The notes under the pieces: generated by a model
What the model was told of the DNA's origin: nothing
What the model saw: only the letters and a program-made list of their open reading frames with translations
The model's database searches: none
In this document: piece by piece, positions 22,501-32,681 of the stretch
Position numbering within the stretch: the first letter of the stretch is position 1
Layout: every line of letters starts with the position of its first letter
Made by a program: the position numbers and the translations under genes
Assembly: GCA_946965045.2 (NCBI GenBank)
Contig: OX337241.1
Coordinates: forward strand, 186,001 to 250,000
Direction: 5' to 3'
Origin: Epithemia pelagica
Taxonomy: Eukaryota; Bacillariophyta; Bacillariophyceae; Surirellales; Surirellaceae
Length of the DNA stretch: 64,000 bases

Positions 22501-25500
22501 TCCCATGACAAGTTCTTGTAAATTGAGAGATCCATCGTCGGTATCGTCATTGTAACTACTGTCGTCGGTATCCTCGCTACTGGTGGCCACCGCAATGCGA
22601 GGTCGCCGTCGGTGGCTGCTCGTGCCATTGGCAGCAGTGTTGGCACCTCCCGTCGTTGTTGTGGGGGAAGTGGTCACAATCGTCGTAGGTCGCTTACTGG
22701 TAGAAGCAGCAGAAGGCCTCTCGTCTAGATCGTCACTGTCGCTGTCATCTTGAAAGGGTTTGTGACTAAAGGTTCGTGTACTGACACTCAAAATCGTATC
22801 ACCCTTGCCAATACTGTGATTGCTTCCACTGTCCAATCCTCCTCCACCGCCACTACCCAGAGTGACACCCTTGGTGGCCACGGCCGGTGCCATGCCCATG
22901 GCGGAATTGGCAGCGGCTGCAATTGCCGCATTGTTGCGTCTTCGACGACGGCGACGTTCAAAGGAGGATCGGGAGGCTTCGGTATTATCGTCCCGCGATC
23001 CAGCCGACGAGGACTGCTTTTTCTTGTCGCGACTTCGACTTCGCGATCGACCTAGATGTTTGCTCGATTTACTCGCACTGTCTTGGTTTTCTTGCTGCTG
23101 CTTTTGATCTTCCCATTGTGCGCGTGGTACCAAGACATTATTTTCATTGTACACATAGTCTTTCAAGATACCTTCCAATGCAGGAGAATCCGAAGATTGA
23201 GCCGCACTGGGTTGGTATCCGGACGATGAGGCTGCCCCTGCATTGGACGATCCTGCAGTTCCATCGTCCGAGGACGAGGATGAAAGTTTCATGCTCGATT
23301 TGCTAGGCATGCGACGTCCCTTCCCTCGATTGGGATAATGACGGAATCCAGTATCATTGTTGTAATCGTAATTGGGACCATAGGAAGAAGGATCGTGAGG
23401 ATCGTGGTTGGAATTTCCCGACGAAGATGACGAGGATGAAACGGAATGATTGCTTGTTCCGGGTAGAGTACCAGCAGTGTGTGCCGCTGTTGCCGCCGCG
23501 TCATTCGTTGAGTCCTCGGACGTTCCTTCGTCACTGGTACTGCCACCGGATAACAACAAGTGGTGATCCTCTCGTGCTGTCGTTCGTCCCCGGGATGGTA
23601 CGTCTCCTCCTCCATCTCCCGAGGAACTGGAGGAACAGGATGAGGAGGGAATGAGATCCTCTTCGGAACTTGCTTCCTCCAGGGACGGAGTTCGTATCAA
23701 AAGGATCCGGTTGCCGCCTGCGGCATCGCCACCTCCCAAGGACAAGAGGGAGGATACCTTGTGTACGGGTGAATTTGGTGCAGCCGGTATGGCGGCCGCC
23801 AGAGCCGCCGTCGTCGTCATGGTAGCAGTAGGAGACGAAGAAGAAGGTGATCCAGGTGTCGTTGCTCTTGTTGCGGGCGTCGTCGTCTTGTGAGTCGCCG
23901 ACGAGGCGGCCGCTGCTTCCGAGGAGGCCAAACACGCCATGGTGGCCAAATGTCCCGTGGAGGACGTTTTGGTGCGGGAGGGTGCCAATCGTATGGGTGC
24001 TGCTACTGCTCCTCCACCTCCAGAAGGAACGGGAGACCGCGTACTCTTTTTGCGGCGACTGTCAAAGCCATTGGCCACGGGAGACAAGGACGCTTCATCA
24101 TCGTCCTTGTCCTTGTGATTGTCATGGTTCTTGTGACGGGCTCGAGATCGATTCGGGGATGGATTCCGATGCACCAAGGGTTTGGCCTTGGAAAAGGGAG
24201 ACTTTTTGGGCGACGGTGGGGATCCAGTCGCCGCGCGTCCTCCTCCTCCTCGGGTGGTGGGGGACTGGACGGGTAGACTGGTAAAACTACCACTGCTATT
24301 ATTGTTCATGGGTAATACCATGTGTGCGGGAACAATCGTGGGAGAAGAGGGTCGGGACGTGGGCGATCGAGTCCGCATGGTCGCCAACGACGTGGGTGTC
24401 GTTGGAGCCGTAGTCGCAGTCGTCGTCGTCGTAGACGGAGAGATTCTTTTGCTGTGAGGTGAGAGCGGGGGAGTTGTCATTGTGGTTGTCGTTGTAGAAG
24501 GAGATTGGGAGTGTGATGGCGGTGACAAGGACGACGACGCAGAGGCTTTCGGAGCCTTATTATGGACGGCCGCTGGAGACGAGGAGGAGGAAGAACCACC
24601 GCCCGTTCGGGAGGTAGCAGTGGTCACGAATGGTTTGGCCGCCTCCTTTTCTGTTTTTTTTGGTTTTTTGGATATGGTGACAGCCGCCGGAGGTGGAGGT
24701 CCCTCATCGGTGCCCATGATAATATCATCGAGGGACAAGCTCGCTTCCGAATTATCGTCCTCCTCGTCTTCCTCTTCTTCTTCTTCTTCGGACGACAGCA
24801 TGTCTTCAATACAGGTAATTTCTGGAGGTCCTTCATCGGTGCCCATGATAATGTCATCGAGGGACAAGCTCGCTTCCGAATTATCGTCCTCCTCGTCTTC
24901 CTCTTCTTCTTCTTCTTCTTCTTCGGACGACAGCATGTCTTCAATACAGGTAATTTCCCGACTGGCCAATTGGGGCGGTGCCGGACGTCGTCCCCGTCGT
25001 TTCGAAGGAGTGGTATTTCCACTATTGTTATTGTTATTCGTGTGTCGTCCAGGTGAAAAGGGAACCTCGGGAGGCAGCGTTGGTCCCATGGAGGATTTTT
25101 TGGCTTGAAAGTCGGCCGACGGAGAGCACGGTGCTGCGGCCATGAGGATGGCATCATTGGCATCATGATGCTTGTCCACCAATCGAATGCGATGTTCGTG
25201 TCGTGGTTCATCCAAGGGCGAGGATGATGCTGCTGCTGGTTGTTTTTTGTGACTGGAGGAGGAGGATTCCGTGGGTAGACTCTTTTTGTGACGACTGCTT
25301 CCGCCGGGAGAAAACACGGCCGACAGACTGGGTCGGGGACGATTGGAGGGGGACAAGGGCGATTGGTGATGTTGCTGTTGGTGTTGTCGTTGTTCATGTT
25401 GTTGCGTGGCAATGTGCAACAATCGCTTTTGCTTTTCGCGTCGTTCGTGGCGTCGTTGTTCTTCTTCGGACAAGGGTGGTGGTGATTGTGTGGCGGTCTC

Positions 25501-25869
25501 GGTGGGTTCTTCGAGTGGCACAGATGTTCGGGAATGTCGCGACGATCGTTCTTTTTTCTTGTGTTCCTTGTGATGCTTGCTGCTACTGCTACTGGAAGTC
25601 GCAGCATCTCCGGAGGATCGCCCATGACTGCTGCTGTCCCTGTGCCGTTCCTTGTGGGAGGACTTTTTCTCCTTGCTTGATTTTTTGGAGGATTTTTTGG
25701 AACTGGTCGTCGAGGAGGATGCTTCCACAATGTTGTTGGGTTTGGTGTGATTGCTCCCATGTTTGCTGGTTCGTAAAATGCCCGGTGGTTTGGTCGATTT
25801 CGTCGCAGTAGCAGTAGCACTCGTCGACGATTGTTCGTGAGACGGATGATTCAAGGGAGGCATGTTCAA
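19588..25869 (-). CDS. Giant 2093-residue low-complexity (disordered) protein
   Basis: Uninterrupted single ORF from the ATG at 25869. Most of it is Ser, Thr, Glu/Asp, Lys and Arg low complexity. The N-terminus has KPPGILRTSK and a Lys/Ser/His block (KKSSKEKKSSHKERHRD). There is a perfect-style tandem repeat of about 40 residues (EITCIEDMLSSEEEE...LSLDDIIMGTDEGPP). Central RS-like stretches (LGRSRSRSRDKKK), a long acidic zone and a second KPVSILRSSKG motif follow. The C-terminus is a basic coiled coil (QRKLERQARLEKAKERIRIK). A short ordered end comes last (RRLAYHWYTRCGMPSKKSMKERI, EADIDLLPWM). I recognise no catalytic domain. Composition suggests a nuclear or scaffold protein. The lack of stops over 6.3 kb of simple sequence argues for selection. 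Confidence 0.8.
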   Translation of the reverse strand: MNMPPLNHPSHEQSSTSATATATKSTKPPGILRTSKHGSNHTKPNNIVEASSSTTSSKKSSKKSSKEKKSSHKERHRDSSSHGRSSGDAATSSSSSSKHHKEHKKKERSSRHSRTSVPLEEPTETATQSPPPLSEEEQRRHERREKQKRLLHIATQQHEQRQHQQQHHQSPLSPSNRPRPSLSAVFSPGGSSRHKKSLPTESSSSSHKKQPAAASSSPLDEPRHEHRIRLVDKHHDANDAILMAAAPCSPSADFQAKKSSMGPTLPPEVPFSPGRHTNNNNNSGNTTPSKRRGRRPAPPQLASREITCIEDMLSSEEEEEEEEEDEEDDNSEASLSLDDIIMGTDEGPPEITCIEDMLSSEEEEEEEDEEDDNSEASLSLDDIIMGTDEGPPPPAAVTISKKPKKTEKEAAKPFVTTATSRTGGGSSSSSSPAAVHNKAPKASASSSLSPPSHSQSPSTTTTTMTTPPLSPHSKRISPSTTTTTATTAPTTPTSLATMRTRSPTSRPSSPTIVPAHMVLPMNNNSSGSFTSLPVQSPTTRGGGGRAATGSPPSPKKSPFSKAKPLVHRNPSPNRSRARHKNHDNHKDKDDDEASLSPVANGFDSRRKKSTRSPVPSGGGGAVAAPIRLAPSRTKTSSTGHLATMACLASSEAAAASSATHKTTTPATRATTPGSPSSSSPTATMTTTAALAAAIPAAPNSPVHKVSSLLSLGGGDAAGGNRILLIRTPSLEEASSEEDLIPSSSCSSSSSGDGGGDVPSRGRTTAREDHHLLLSGGSTSDEGTSEDSTNDAAATAAHTAGTLPGTSNHSVSSSSSSSGNSNHDPHDPSSYGPNYDYNNDTGFRHYPNRGKGRRMPSKSSMKLSSSSSDDGTAGSSNAGAASSSGYQPSAAQSSDSPALEGILKDYVYNENNVLVPRAQWEDQKQQQENQDSASKSSKHLGRSRSRSRDKKKQSSSAGSRDDNTEASRSSFERRRRRRRNNAAIAAAANSAMGMAPAVATKGVTLGSGGGGGLDSGSNHSIGKGDTILSVSTRTFSHKPFQDDSDSDDLDERPSAASTSKRPTTIVTTSPTTTTGGANTAANGTSSHRRRPRIAVATSSEDTDDSSYNDDTDDGSLNLQELVMGLNSTHPAPPEENQQTSPLEHSPADTNSHEKEDTDQKDEQEPVSFAFHRRSSASSSNNSEPDMSPTNPMKWDPTPPTMPNPQDDSASTVHTTTSLRSMVSTGGARDTGKETLSSNRHRKDNVESSDHDTEQDGMLRSSREKQSQENRRNGTNAALDASYNLDSMRWSDHGDDNEVENEHVEDAEEDLNVNAENMRKDDMDRYDSDYTEEEVTEEEEEEEEVLEEPIEKQQIFIGKEQFFEESFEELVLEELVLEDEVISVEEEIPENEEYEDDEVVFEEEVLNDEIPQQEHNQENEFANKAENVNALNDTHEDIEEEIRTSNKQSIDACNSDHSSSSNSTCSCSSNNRCATIESPTETAHHSTSDETATIEERQKQANAPAVTTQSSDFPSLASPTAINGEAAPNRSDNESSCSASSSKSNSDSEPDVSLPHQKPQSIVSSHDTEPSSSKNKVGRNTKAVKNNVAEPPKSKYVDEKTFLSKNAGEDQHSRKENEKPKRQEPTSEHDGDDTDSSSSSSSTSSSSSSSSSSSDSEDSVDNGDTRASSTTGRKSKPVSILRSSKGTSSTTNTPENSNMPTAKKVEVKTSQNTTHGETKSKMKVVGSRHSNSAQPTTGATQADEVMAGANNSKNNNSSELFASASTGDGWSIPKSTATPNSLFDDTTANGKHDLETLYDDTEGGSTLSNDTLDTNYGVEKQDAKKAKQGKKPKKTEPSSQPHVAKKQPRATVNKNEGSSGEWKFDLSAMERVAEQAERKAADISKTVNVTVADSEEINSAAQNSITTSADDFDALQQEIDQVAQNYKDAGRGGEARFTKSPVRAPAERSVEVPKSPIKNPEGTKNIEQRKLLDNFKQRKLERQARLEKAKERIRIKEAEEKKKLAAQKRADRNKLKAKSHVSADEGGPRSEDQRRRLAYHWYTRCGMPSKKSMKERIQRIKGIEITEADIDLLPWMKGDYMVNVSAISKLMRVSK
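24704..24958 (-). repeat. Tandem duplication of about 130 bp inside the giant ORF
   Basis: Two adjacent copies of the segment encoding EITCIEDMLSS-(Glu-rich)-DDNSEASLSLDDIIMGTDEGPP. They differ mainly in the number of GAA/GAG codons (one six bases longer), as expected of a recent in-frame duplication with slippage. Confidence 0.85.
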
Positions 25870-26033
25870 GTCTCTCGGATCGTCTGTATATTATAAATAT
25901 ATCAATCGATGGTAGAGATTGTTGGTTCAGTGTGTATTCGATGGCTCGTCTTTTCTCGTCTTTTCTCGACTGGTTCTTGTTGGTTTTGTGGCGGTGTGAA
26001 TAGAAAAGGGAAATCCACAAGGTCAATCAATGG

Positions 26034-26034
26034 A

Positions 26035-26070
<36 letters not shown>

Positions 26071-26092
26071 GCTCTCTCTCTGCGTTGCAAAC
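26034..26092. repeat. (TC)n microsatellite
   Basis: Nearly uninterrupted TC dinucleotide run with a few TTTC and CGC interruptions, upstream of the giant low-complexity gene. Confidence 0.9.
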
Positions 26093-26339
26093 AAGGAGAC
26101 AGTGTACCAAACACGAAGCTCTCGAGACCTTTTTGGCAATACTCTTCTCGTGTTCTCCCTCCCTATCTCTCTCTCGCTCTCTCTCAACGAGCAGACTAGG
26201 AATGGCTCGATCAATCAATGAATGAATTGCACTATAATAAATCCAACCCAGAAACGACAATCCAAACAAGAGACTCACAGCAACGCAAATGGTCACAAAC
26301 CAAGAAATTTCAATTCAGGAACGACAATTATTCAAGAGA

Positions 26340-26417
26340 GACCATGGAAAACCCCGTCCTGTTGTTGTTGTTGTTTTTGACCATAGAAAACCCCGTCCTG
26401 TTGTTGTTGTTGTTTTT
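26340..26417. repeat. 39-bp direct tandem repeat
   Basis: Two adjacent units, gaccatRgaaaaccccgtcc followed by ttgttg repeats and a T run, differing at one base (g/a at unit position 7). Non-coding. Confidence 0.9.
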
Positions 26418-27239
26418 ACTAGGAGGATCATGTATTGGAGGGCGAGGAGGATTAGGCCCATCAGCTACAAGCAAGGCGTAGTTTTCCCGTCCCCCGTCCC
26501 CGGGGGACGCGGGGCCCAACTATGTGAAAAATGATTCTTGTTGGGACTTCATGAAACATATTGCCTCACAGAGCTTACTATTGCCTTGTTGGAAACAACG
26601 GTACTAACGTTCTTAAAAGGACCGGTATAGGCACAGTTGGATAATCATTGTTTCCCTACCGGATAGTTTCAAGGCAATACACATAGTCCCTGCACACTTG
26701 TAAATTCCTGTCCGTGTTAATCGTAGACAATGGACAACTCTTATCTGCGACCAATCGTTCCCTGCCTTATTTCAAATCAATTACACGTCATGCACATAAA
26801 ATTTTATCGTAAATACTGGTTGCGCCAAGTAATAAGTTCAGCACCTCTGACCAGAATAAAATTTTATAATATACTCGTATGGACCCATACACTATGTGGA
26901 TGGGCGTGACAATTATTGACAATGGGCAAACTATCGGCCAAGCTACCTACCTACTCCGTCTCTTGTCTTTGGATCTGTTGTCTTTTCTTCGCTCGTAGTT
27001 TGTTCGTACGACTCACTCAAACCCCCCTTCCTTCCAACCTCTATACTTTTTATATGCCTAGCTAGCTAGCCCCATGGACAACGGCCGAGACAACAGACAA
27101 CAACGTTTGTGCATACGGACTGCAGTGGGGATGGGGCTCCACGATCTCTCGTCCCTGCCTTTTGTGGTTCGCACATCCATGACACGCCAAGCATACAAGA
27201 ACAGGAATCCATGACTGGCCTTTCTCCTTAGTTAGGAGA

Positions 27240-27829
27240 GACCCAAAACCATCATGCCTGTTCCAAACCCAAACAACAGTGACAAGACAAAGGATGGATT
27301 CATGGACATTGTCATACTGCTCGCGTCCGACAACACCACCAAAGTTTCGTTGTCGGTGATGGCCATCGTTTGGAACAAGGCTTCGAATTCCGCACGTGTA
27401 AAACACGTGTCCGGTCCACCCTCCGTTCGAATGTGCTCGACCAATGCCGGACTGACCACCGAAGTGCCGCCGAAAAAGAGGTTGAGAAACTCCACCACAT
27501 TGTCGGCCGTGACACATATATCATCATCCCGAGAAGAGGTCCCACAGCTTTCGGTTGTATCAGTACTGACAGTGCACGCCACGACATTGTCAAACAAAAA
27601 GGTTCCTGATTACTCAAACGGAAGCTGGATATGCTCCATCTCCCATGCATTAATCACACCATCCTGGTTGGTATCCATCAAGGCAATGGCATCCTGAATC
27701 ATTTGATCCATATCCAATTCTTGAAAACCACCGTCTTGATTGGAACCTTGTTCGTTTACAACAAGGCGGCTCAACATTGACAATAGTGGCCCGCAACGGC
27801 CACACAAAACCAAGACCATCCACTGGTAC
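27240..27829 (-). pseudogene. Broken inverted copy of the EF-hand tail of the 6281-8133 gene
   Basis: On the minus strand this encodes LVVNEQGSNQDGGFQELDMDQMIQ, an EF-hand (DTNQDGVINAWE), ICVTADNVVEFLNLFFGGTSVVSP and NPSFVLSLLFGFGTGMMVLGLS, closely matching residues downstream of 7600 in the plus-strand gene. An in-frame TAA (about 27607-27609) sits where the paralogue has CAG, between LPFE and SGTFLFD. The propeller, signal peptide and transmembrane region are absent. Homology starts at gccttgttgtaaacga, a few bases after the stop codon of the subtilase (27771). This is a truncated duplicate, most likely a pseudogene, although the downstream part (27232-27597) could still be a short ORF. Confidence 0.8.
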
Positions 27830-30800
27830 AACACGAGGGAAGAAAATCACAAACTTGACATTCGCATCCACGACAAGCACATCCGAGTTCCGTGGTTCGT
27901 GGTTCATGACAATTGGAGCAAAGCTCGGCAGAACAGGAATAGGGAGTACCCACGGCACATTCTTCCACTTGGTCTTGCTCCAATATTCCATTGTGCACGG
28001 GGGAATCCGATGGACTGGATGAAGGGCCCTGCGACGGAGACTCTGAAGGTAGCGTGGAGGGACTGGAGGAAGGTTGTTGTGTGGGGTCCAAGGAAGGAGA
28101 ATCGGAAGGGAGTGTGGAGGGACTGGAGGAAGGGTGTTGTGTGGGGTCCAAGGAAGGAGAATCGGAAGGGAGCGTGGAGGGACTGGAGGAAGGGTGTTGT
28201 GTGGGGTCCGAGGAGGGAGAATCGGAAGAAAGCGTGGAGGGACTGGAGGAAGGTTGTTGTGTAGGGTCCGAGGAGGGAAAGGAGGAAGGAGAAACAGAAG
28301 GTTCGGCAGAAGGTTCCTCGTTACTTTGGCCATTACAAGTACAGTGTTGATTGGCCAAGAGGGCACACAGTGGCATCCATTGGAGGGTACAACAGACAGC
28401 AACACGCTCACAAACGGCACATTCACAGCCTGGACAGGAACATCCTGGAGCCGAGTGCTCCTCTTTACAGTTGCCACAGGAATTGTCGGTTCCACAAACA
28501 CTGGCTGAATACGAACAGGGTGGCAAAGAAGATGGATTGGCGCTGGGTAACGTTGATGGTTGTCGTGTCGGTAACACGCTAGGGTACCAGGACGGAGAAA
28601 CACTGGGATCGACTGAAGGAGACTGGGAAGGGAGATCCGAAGGGTTATTTGTTGGTTGTCCGGATGGGATTGTGGAAGGAAGCTGTGTCGGTATCGGTGA
28701 GGGAGGTGTGGATGGCCTGTCGGAAGGCCTGGTCGAAGGAGGATTGGAAGGAACATTGGTCGGACTGTCACTGGGGTTGTCGGACGGAAGATTGGACGGC
28801 TCGGTCGAAGGCAGTTGTGAGGGAGTTTGAGACGGAACGGTGGAGGCAACGACTTGTTGAACGGCATTCAAGGCATGAATGAGTCCATGACCCGAATCAA
28901 AATCAAATCCGGGGGTATCCGTCATGTCCACGGCCGACTGTTCCATAATGGCATATATCTCCAGAGGTGTCAAGGTGGGATCCAAATGACGTAACACCAC
29001 TGCCACTGCCGCCGCATTGGGTGCCGCCGCCGAAGTACCTACCAGCATAGAGTAATAAGCACACACAAGAGAAGAAGAAACAAACACAGGTACCGTGAGT
29101 TGCGTTTCCTCTTTCTACACATGCAACACCAATAAGAACATACCAAAAAAGTAAAAGCCCCATCCATTGGGTTGATAATTGTCCCATGTGCCAAAAAAGG
29201 TATTGCTACATCCATCCGTGGCCACAAATCGGGGTTGGTGTCGAACTTCAGGTTCGATCAAGCGTTGTCCTTGTCGATTCCAGACAATGGGTGTTCCACC
29301 AGCGGACGAAAAGGGTTGCAATTGGGGCGGTGTCGTCCCAAAGGCGGGCGTATCTTGAAAAAAGGCGGCACCGACACCCGCCACATATGGGGCATTGCCT
29401 TGTCCATAGGCGGCCGAAGCGTAGGCAGTCTCATGAGTTGTTGTTGTTGTTGTTGTCGTCGTCATTGGCGCTGTGGTGGGAGTGGTGGTAATGGGTTCTT
29501 GGATTTCCGTCAAGGGTCCAAACAGGACCCATTTCAAGCGTGTGGGGGGCGGTCCATGGCACAGAGAAAAGGCCAATTGAAAGACGGTGGATCCATCCTC
29601 CCGTGTGGGAGAATGATTGGGCAAGAGTGTCACCACGGCCACGGGATCGGCCCCGGTATTGGTGACAATATCGGCCCCCAAAATGGTTTTGCCATCGCGC
29701 TGAAAAATCCACACATCCAAATCGGATACGGCCCCCGTTCCACCACTGACGGAATAAAAGGGATCGTCCCATTGAAACACCAAATAATGAGTCCGACCCA
29801 GAGTGTCGGCCTCGAGAAATTCCGGTCCCAAGACAATTTGCTGCCGCGTATGCGGGACCGCCGTGTGACCGTATCCAAAATCATGAAAGTCACATTGATT
29901 CCAATCCTTTTCGCCCGACGGAACAAAGTCCGACAGGGATTCCCAGGAATTGCGTCCATTGTTGCCAATGGCCGAAAAGTAGGGAACACCATGAATTTGG
30001 GCCGCGTCATTGGCCGCTTGAGCCAAAATGCCATCTTGAAAAAAGGGTTCGGCCAAATAGACTGAATCGTAAAAAAATGCGCAGCAGTACAAACATACGT
30101 ACAAAAGACACACACGGGAGAGAGACATGTGAGAGTTGCAAAGATGCCCCGCCAAAACAAAATGAGAGAGTTACAAAGATGCAAAGATGAACCCACGAAC
30201 AAAACACAATAGAAACAGAACAAACACCAATGTTCGGCAGTTGGCTGGTAGATTTGCTTCAAGAAAGAGACACACACACACGTACCAATATCATCCACCA
30301 CGACATGACAAGGTTCTCGTGGTTCCAGGGTTGTGCTTGTCGTGGAAGACGACGACGACGAGACTTGGCCGGTACTCAAATATTCAATGCCCTCGGCAAA
30401 ATTCACATTGCCTTGAGCCGCCGACCAAAAGACCAATTCCACGGGCAAGCCCAGTGGATGCAACAAATCGTACACGAGTTGCATCATGGCCCGTCCTTCG
30501 TCGAGGCCCCGCACCGATTGTTCTTGGACAATCTCAATGCCCGTGGCCGGCAAATCGCCCGTGGCCACATTGCTCGCATAGCCCCCCAGTGTATCAAAGG
30601 AATCGGACAAGATGCCAATCCGTACGACACCTGGTTTGCGATTGTTGTTGCCAGAACTACTACTACTGCTTTGCGATTGCCATGGGGCATTGGACGACGA
30701 CGAAGCATCGGCAGCGCCAACCAGGGTTTGCAGCCAGGTCTGCATGGTATCCAATTCCAAGGATTGCACTGCTTCACTAACCACGGTACCGGAACTACTA

Positions 30801-31879
30801 CTGTTTGCTGTCATGGTTCGATTTCTCAAGGCGGTACGAGTCGTGATGGGTCTCGTCCTCCGGTTTTGGTCCGTCGGTCGTGGTCGTCGTGGATTGCGAT
30901 GCGACGTGCATTCAAACCAGGCGGGTCGAATGGTGGCGACAAAGTCCAATTCTTGAATCTCGACCAAGGCTCCCAAGGCCATCCATCCCGTAACTTGATA
31001 ACGACTCCGTCCCGTGAGTGCAAAGCCTCCTCCAGTGACCGATTCCAATTGGTCGATGCGAGTGTCGTCGTCCTTGTCCTCATTGGTTGGTTGCTCCATC
31101 TCATGACACACCACTTCGACCAAAATCCAGACATGGTCGTCGTCGTCGTCGTCCTGTTGTGGTTGTGGTTGTTGAGTGGACTGGGCACCACCAGTCGTAT
31201 CACTCGTTTCATCCTTGTGATTCTGATTCTGGTGCAATGACGATGATGATGACGATGATGATTCCTCCAGACGTTCTTGCTCGTCCAAGCGACGCGTTGT
31301 GGGGTTGTCATGGTGGTGGTTGTCATTGTAGTGTCTGGGTGGTGCGTGTGGTTCGTGTTTGTGGTTTTGGTGGTTCTGGTGGTCGTGGTAAATGGATGGC
31401 TTCCACGGTCCTCGTTTCCACGATGACACGCGTTGGAGGGCTAGTTGAACCTGTCGGGCATGCCAGGATGTGTGGTTGGTGTTGGTGTTGGTGGTAGTGT
31501 CGTTGTTGTGGTGATTCTTGCTCTTGTTATTATAGTGTGGATGATAGTGCAGTCGCCAGAGATGATGCAATTCCCAATGCACCTTGTGGTAGTGGTGCGT
31601 GACATTTTTTTGGAACCACGAACCATCCCACAAGGAGACGACGGGTGTTGTTGTGGTGGTTGTATTTGTCGTTGTTGTCGTAGTTGCATTTGTCGTTGTT
31701 GTGGTGGTTGTATATGGAGTGTCACCCTCCGTGGCCGCCACCGACACTCCAACAAGAAGGAAGAACCCACAAAACAGACCGATCACTGCAAAAAGGCTTA
31801 CACGGCAATCCGGACGGCGTCCCCGGGAGGAAAAAGAGGAACGAGCCGCGGCGATTCGCAGCACCCTCCTGATTGTCAT
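27771..31879 (-). CDS. Secreted subtilase (S8-like serine peptidase) with PS-rich repeats and Cys-rich modules
   Basis: Three exons, 30286-31879, 29144-30061 and 27771-29038, with introns of 224 and 105 nt (donors gtacgt and gtatgt; acceptors ttcag and gtag). The predicted length is 1259 residues. The N-terminus has a signal anchor (SLFAVIGLFCGFFLLVGVSVAA), then Thr-, His- and Asn-rich low complexity. Catalytic region: Asp 426 in GILSDSFD, DEGRAM at 460-465 where classical subtilases have HGT, DDI-V-YLAEPFFQDG at the first exon join, GNNGR (oxyanion Asn near 565) and nucleophile Ser 840 in GTSAAAP at the second join. The C-terminal third has PSxxPS spacers, two Cys-rich modules (CGNCKEEH..., CSNCHEP...) and 20-residue tandem repeats. 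Probably a cell-surface or secreted peptidase; activity is uncertain because the His position is altered. Confidence 0.87.
28040..28281 (-). repeat. 60-bp tandem repeats encoding Ser/Pro spacer
   Basis: About four units of 60 bp (start ggaaggttgttgtgtggggt on the plus strand) encode SSDPTQHPSSSPSTLPSDSP-type 20-residue repeats between the two Cys-rich modules of the subtilase. Units differ by a few bases. Confidence 0.9.
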
Positions 31880-32681
31880 ACTATTACTTGTTCTTGTGTA
31901 TGTGTGTGGCTCTCTCGTCTTGATCCTTTAATATTCGTTAATGGAAAAGACTACTCCCTCGTTGTTGTGTTGCTGGACTGTCGAAGTTGCTGTTGTCGTT
32001 GGTGTTGCTGGAAGCAGCGACACACATGCTCTTTTTGTCTCTCTCTCTCTCTATTTTTGTAGCAGTAGGGTTAGGAGAAATAAGAACTATTAGACCAAAG
32101 AGAAGGATGACGACGGCAAGAAGATGAGTGGATTATTTTGACAAGAGAGGACAGGAGACAGGATGGAACCAACGACGACGACGCCGCTCTGTTTGTGATA
32201 CTATGGCAGTCGGCCTGCGCGAGGCATGGCCGGCGCACTAACTATCCGAACTACAAGCTCGCCAGGATGTGTATTCCGGGACTTGGCAGTCCCGATACCC
32301 ATAGGTAGTTCACCGTGCCATAAGAGATTTGAATTCCGACCGGCATCAACGACATTGGCAACGGATCGAACCCGAGTAGGCCATTCCGTACTATTTGTCA
32401 CGAGCGCGTCGGTTCTCTTGTCGACACAAACCATCGTGAAGCACCACACAACCAACGGAAAAGACACCCCATACAAGAGACCGACAGGACAGAGAGCGAG
32501 AGAGAGATCGACCGACACATCATCATCATCATGATTGGTTGGGACAAACGATCCTTTTCTCTCGATGCAAACAAGAGAATCCGAACCGCAGCACACACAC
32601 ACACACACACACACACAGATGGCACGCCGACGACGCGACAATGACGACGACGATCCAGACAAGGAACGAAGGAATCCATGA
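31880..32681. other. Intergenic region
   Basis: Promoter side of the subtilase on the left. A (CA)n microsatellite lies at 32591-32617. Segments such as gttcgatcc (minus strand, near 32353) resemble a tRNA T-arm, but no cloverleaf could be formed. No gene supported. Confidence 0.4.

Larger units (their letters stand above)
25870..27231. other. Intergenic region with simple repeats
   Basis: Holds the promoter side of the giant gene, a (TC)n microsatellite (26034-26092), a second Tc-rich stretch near 26165 and a 39-bp perfect-style tandem duplication (26340-26417). A/T-rich unique sequence follows. No gene was recognised. Confidence 0.5.

Noticed and set aside
24624-25820. 398-codon frame overlapping the giant ORF on the same strand
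   Set aside because: It is a Pro/Arg/Lys-rich shadow of simple sequence in another frame; the 2093-codon frame covers it completely.
28370-28582. Plus-strand frames over the subtilase C-terminus
   Set aside because: They mirror the tandem 60-bp repeats and Cys-rich modules encoded on the minus strand.
32200-32400. Possible tRNA gene on the minus strand
   Set aside because: gggttcgatcc resembles a T-arm, but the flanking 5-bp stem does not pair and no D- or anticodon arm can be drawn.
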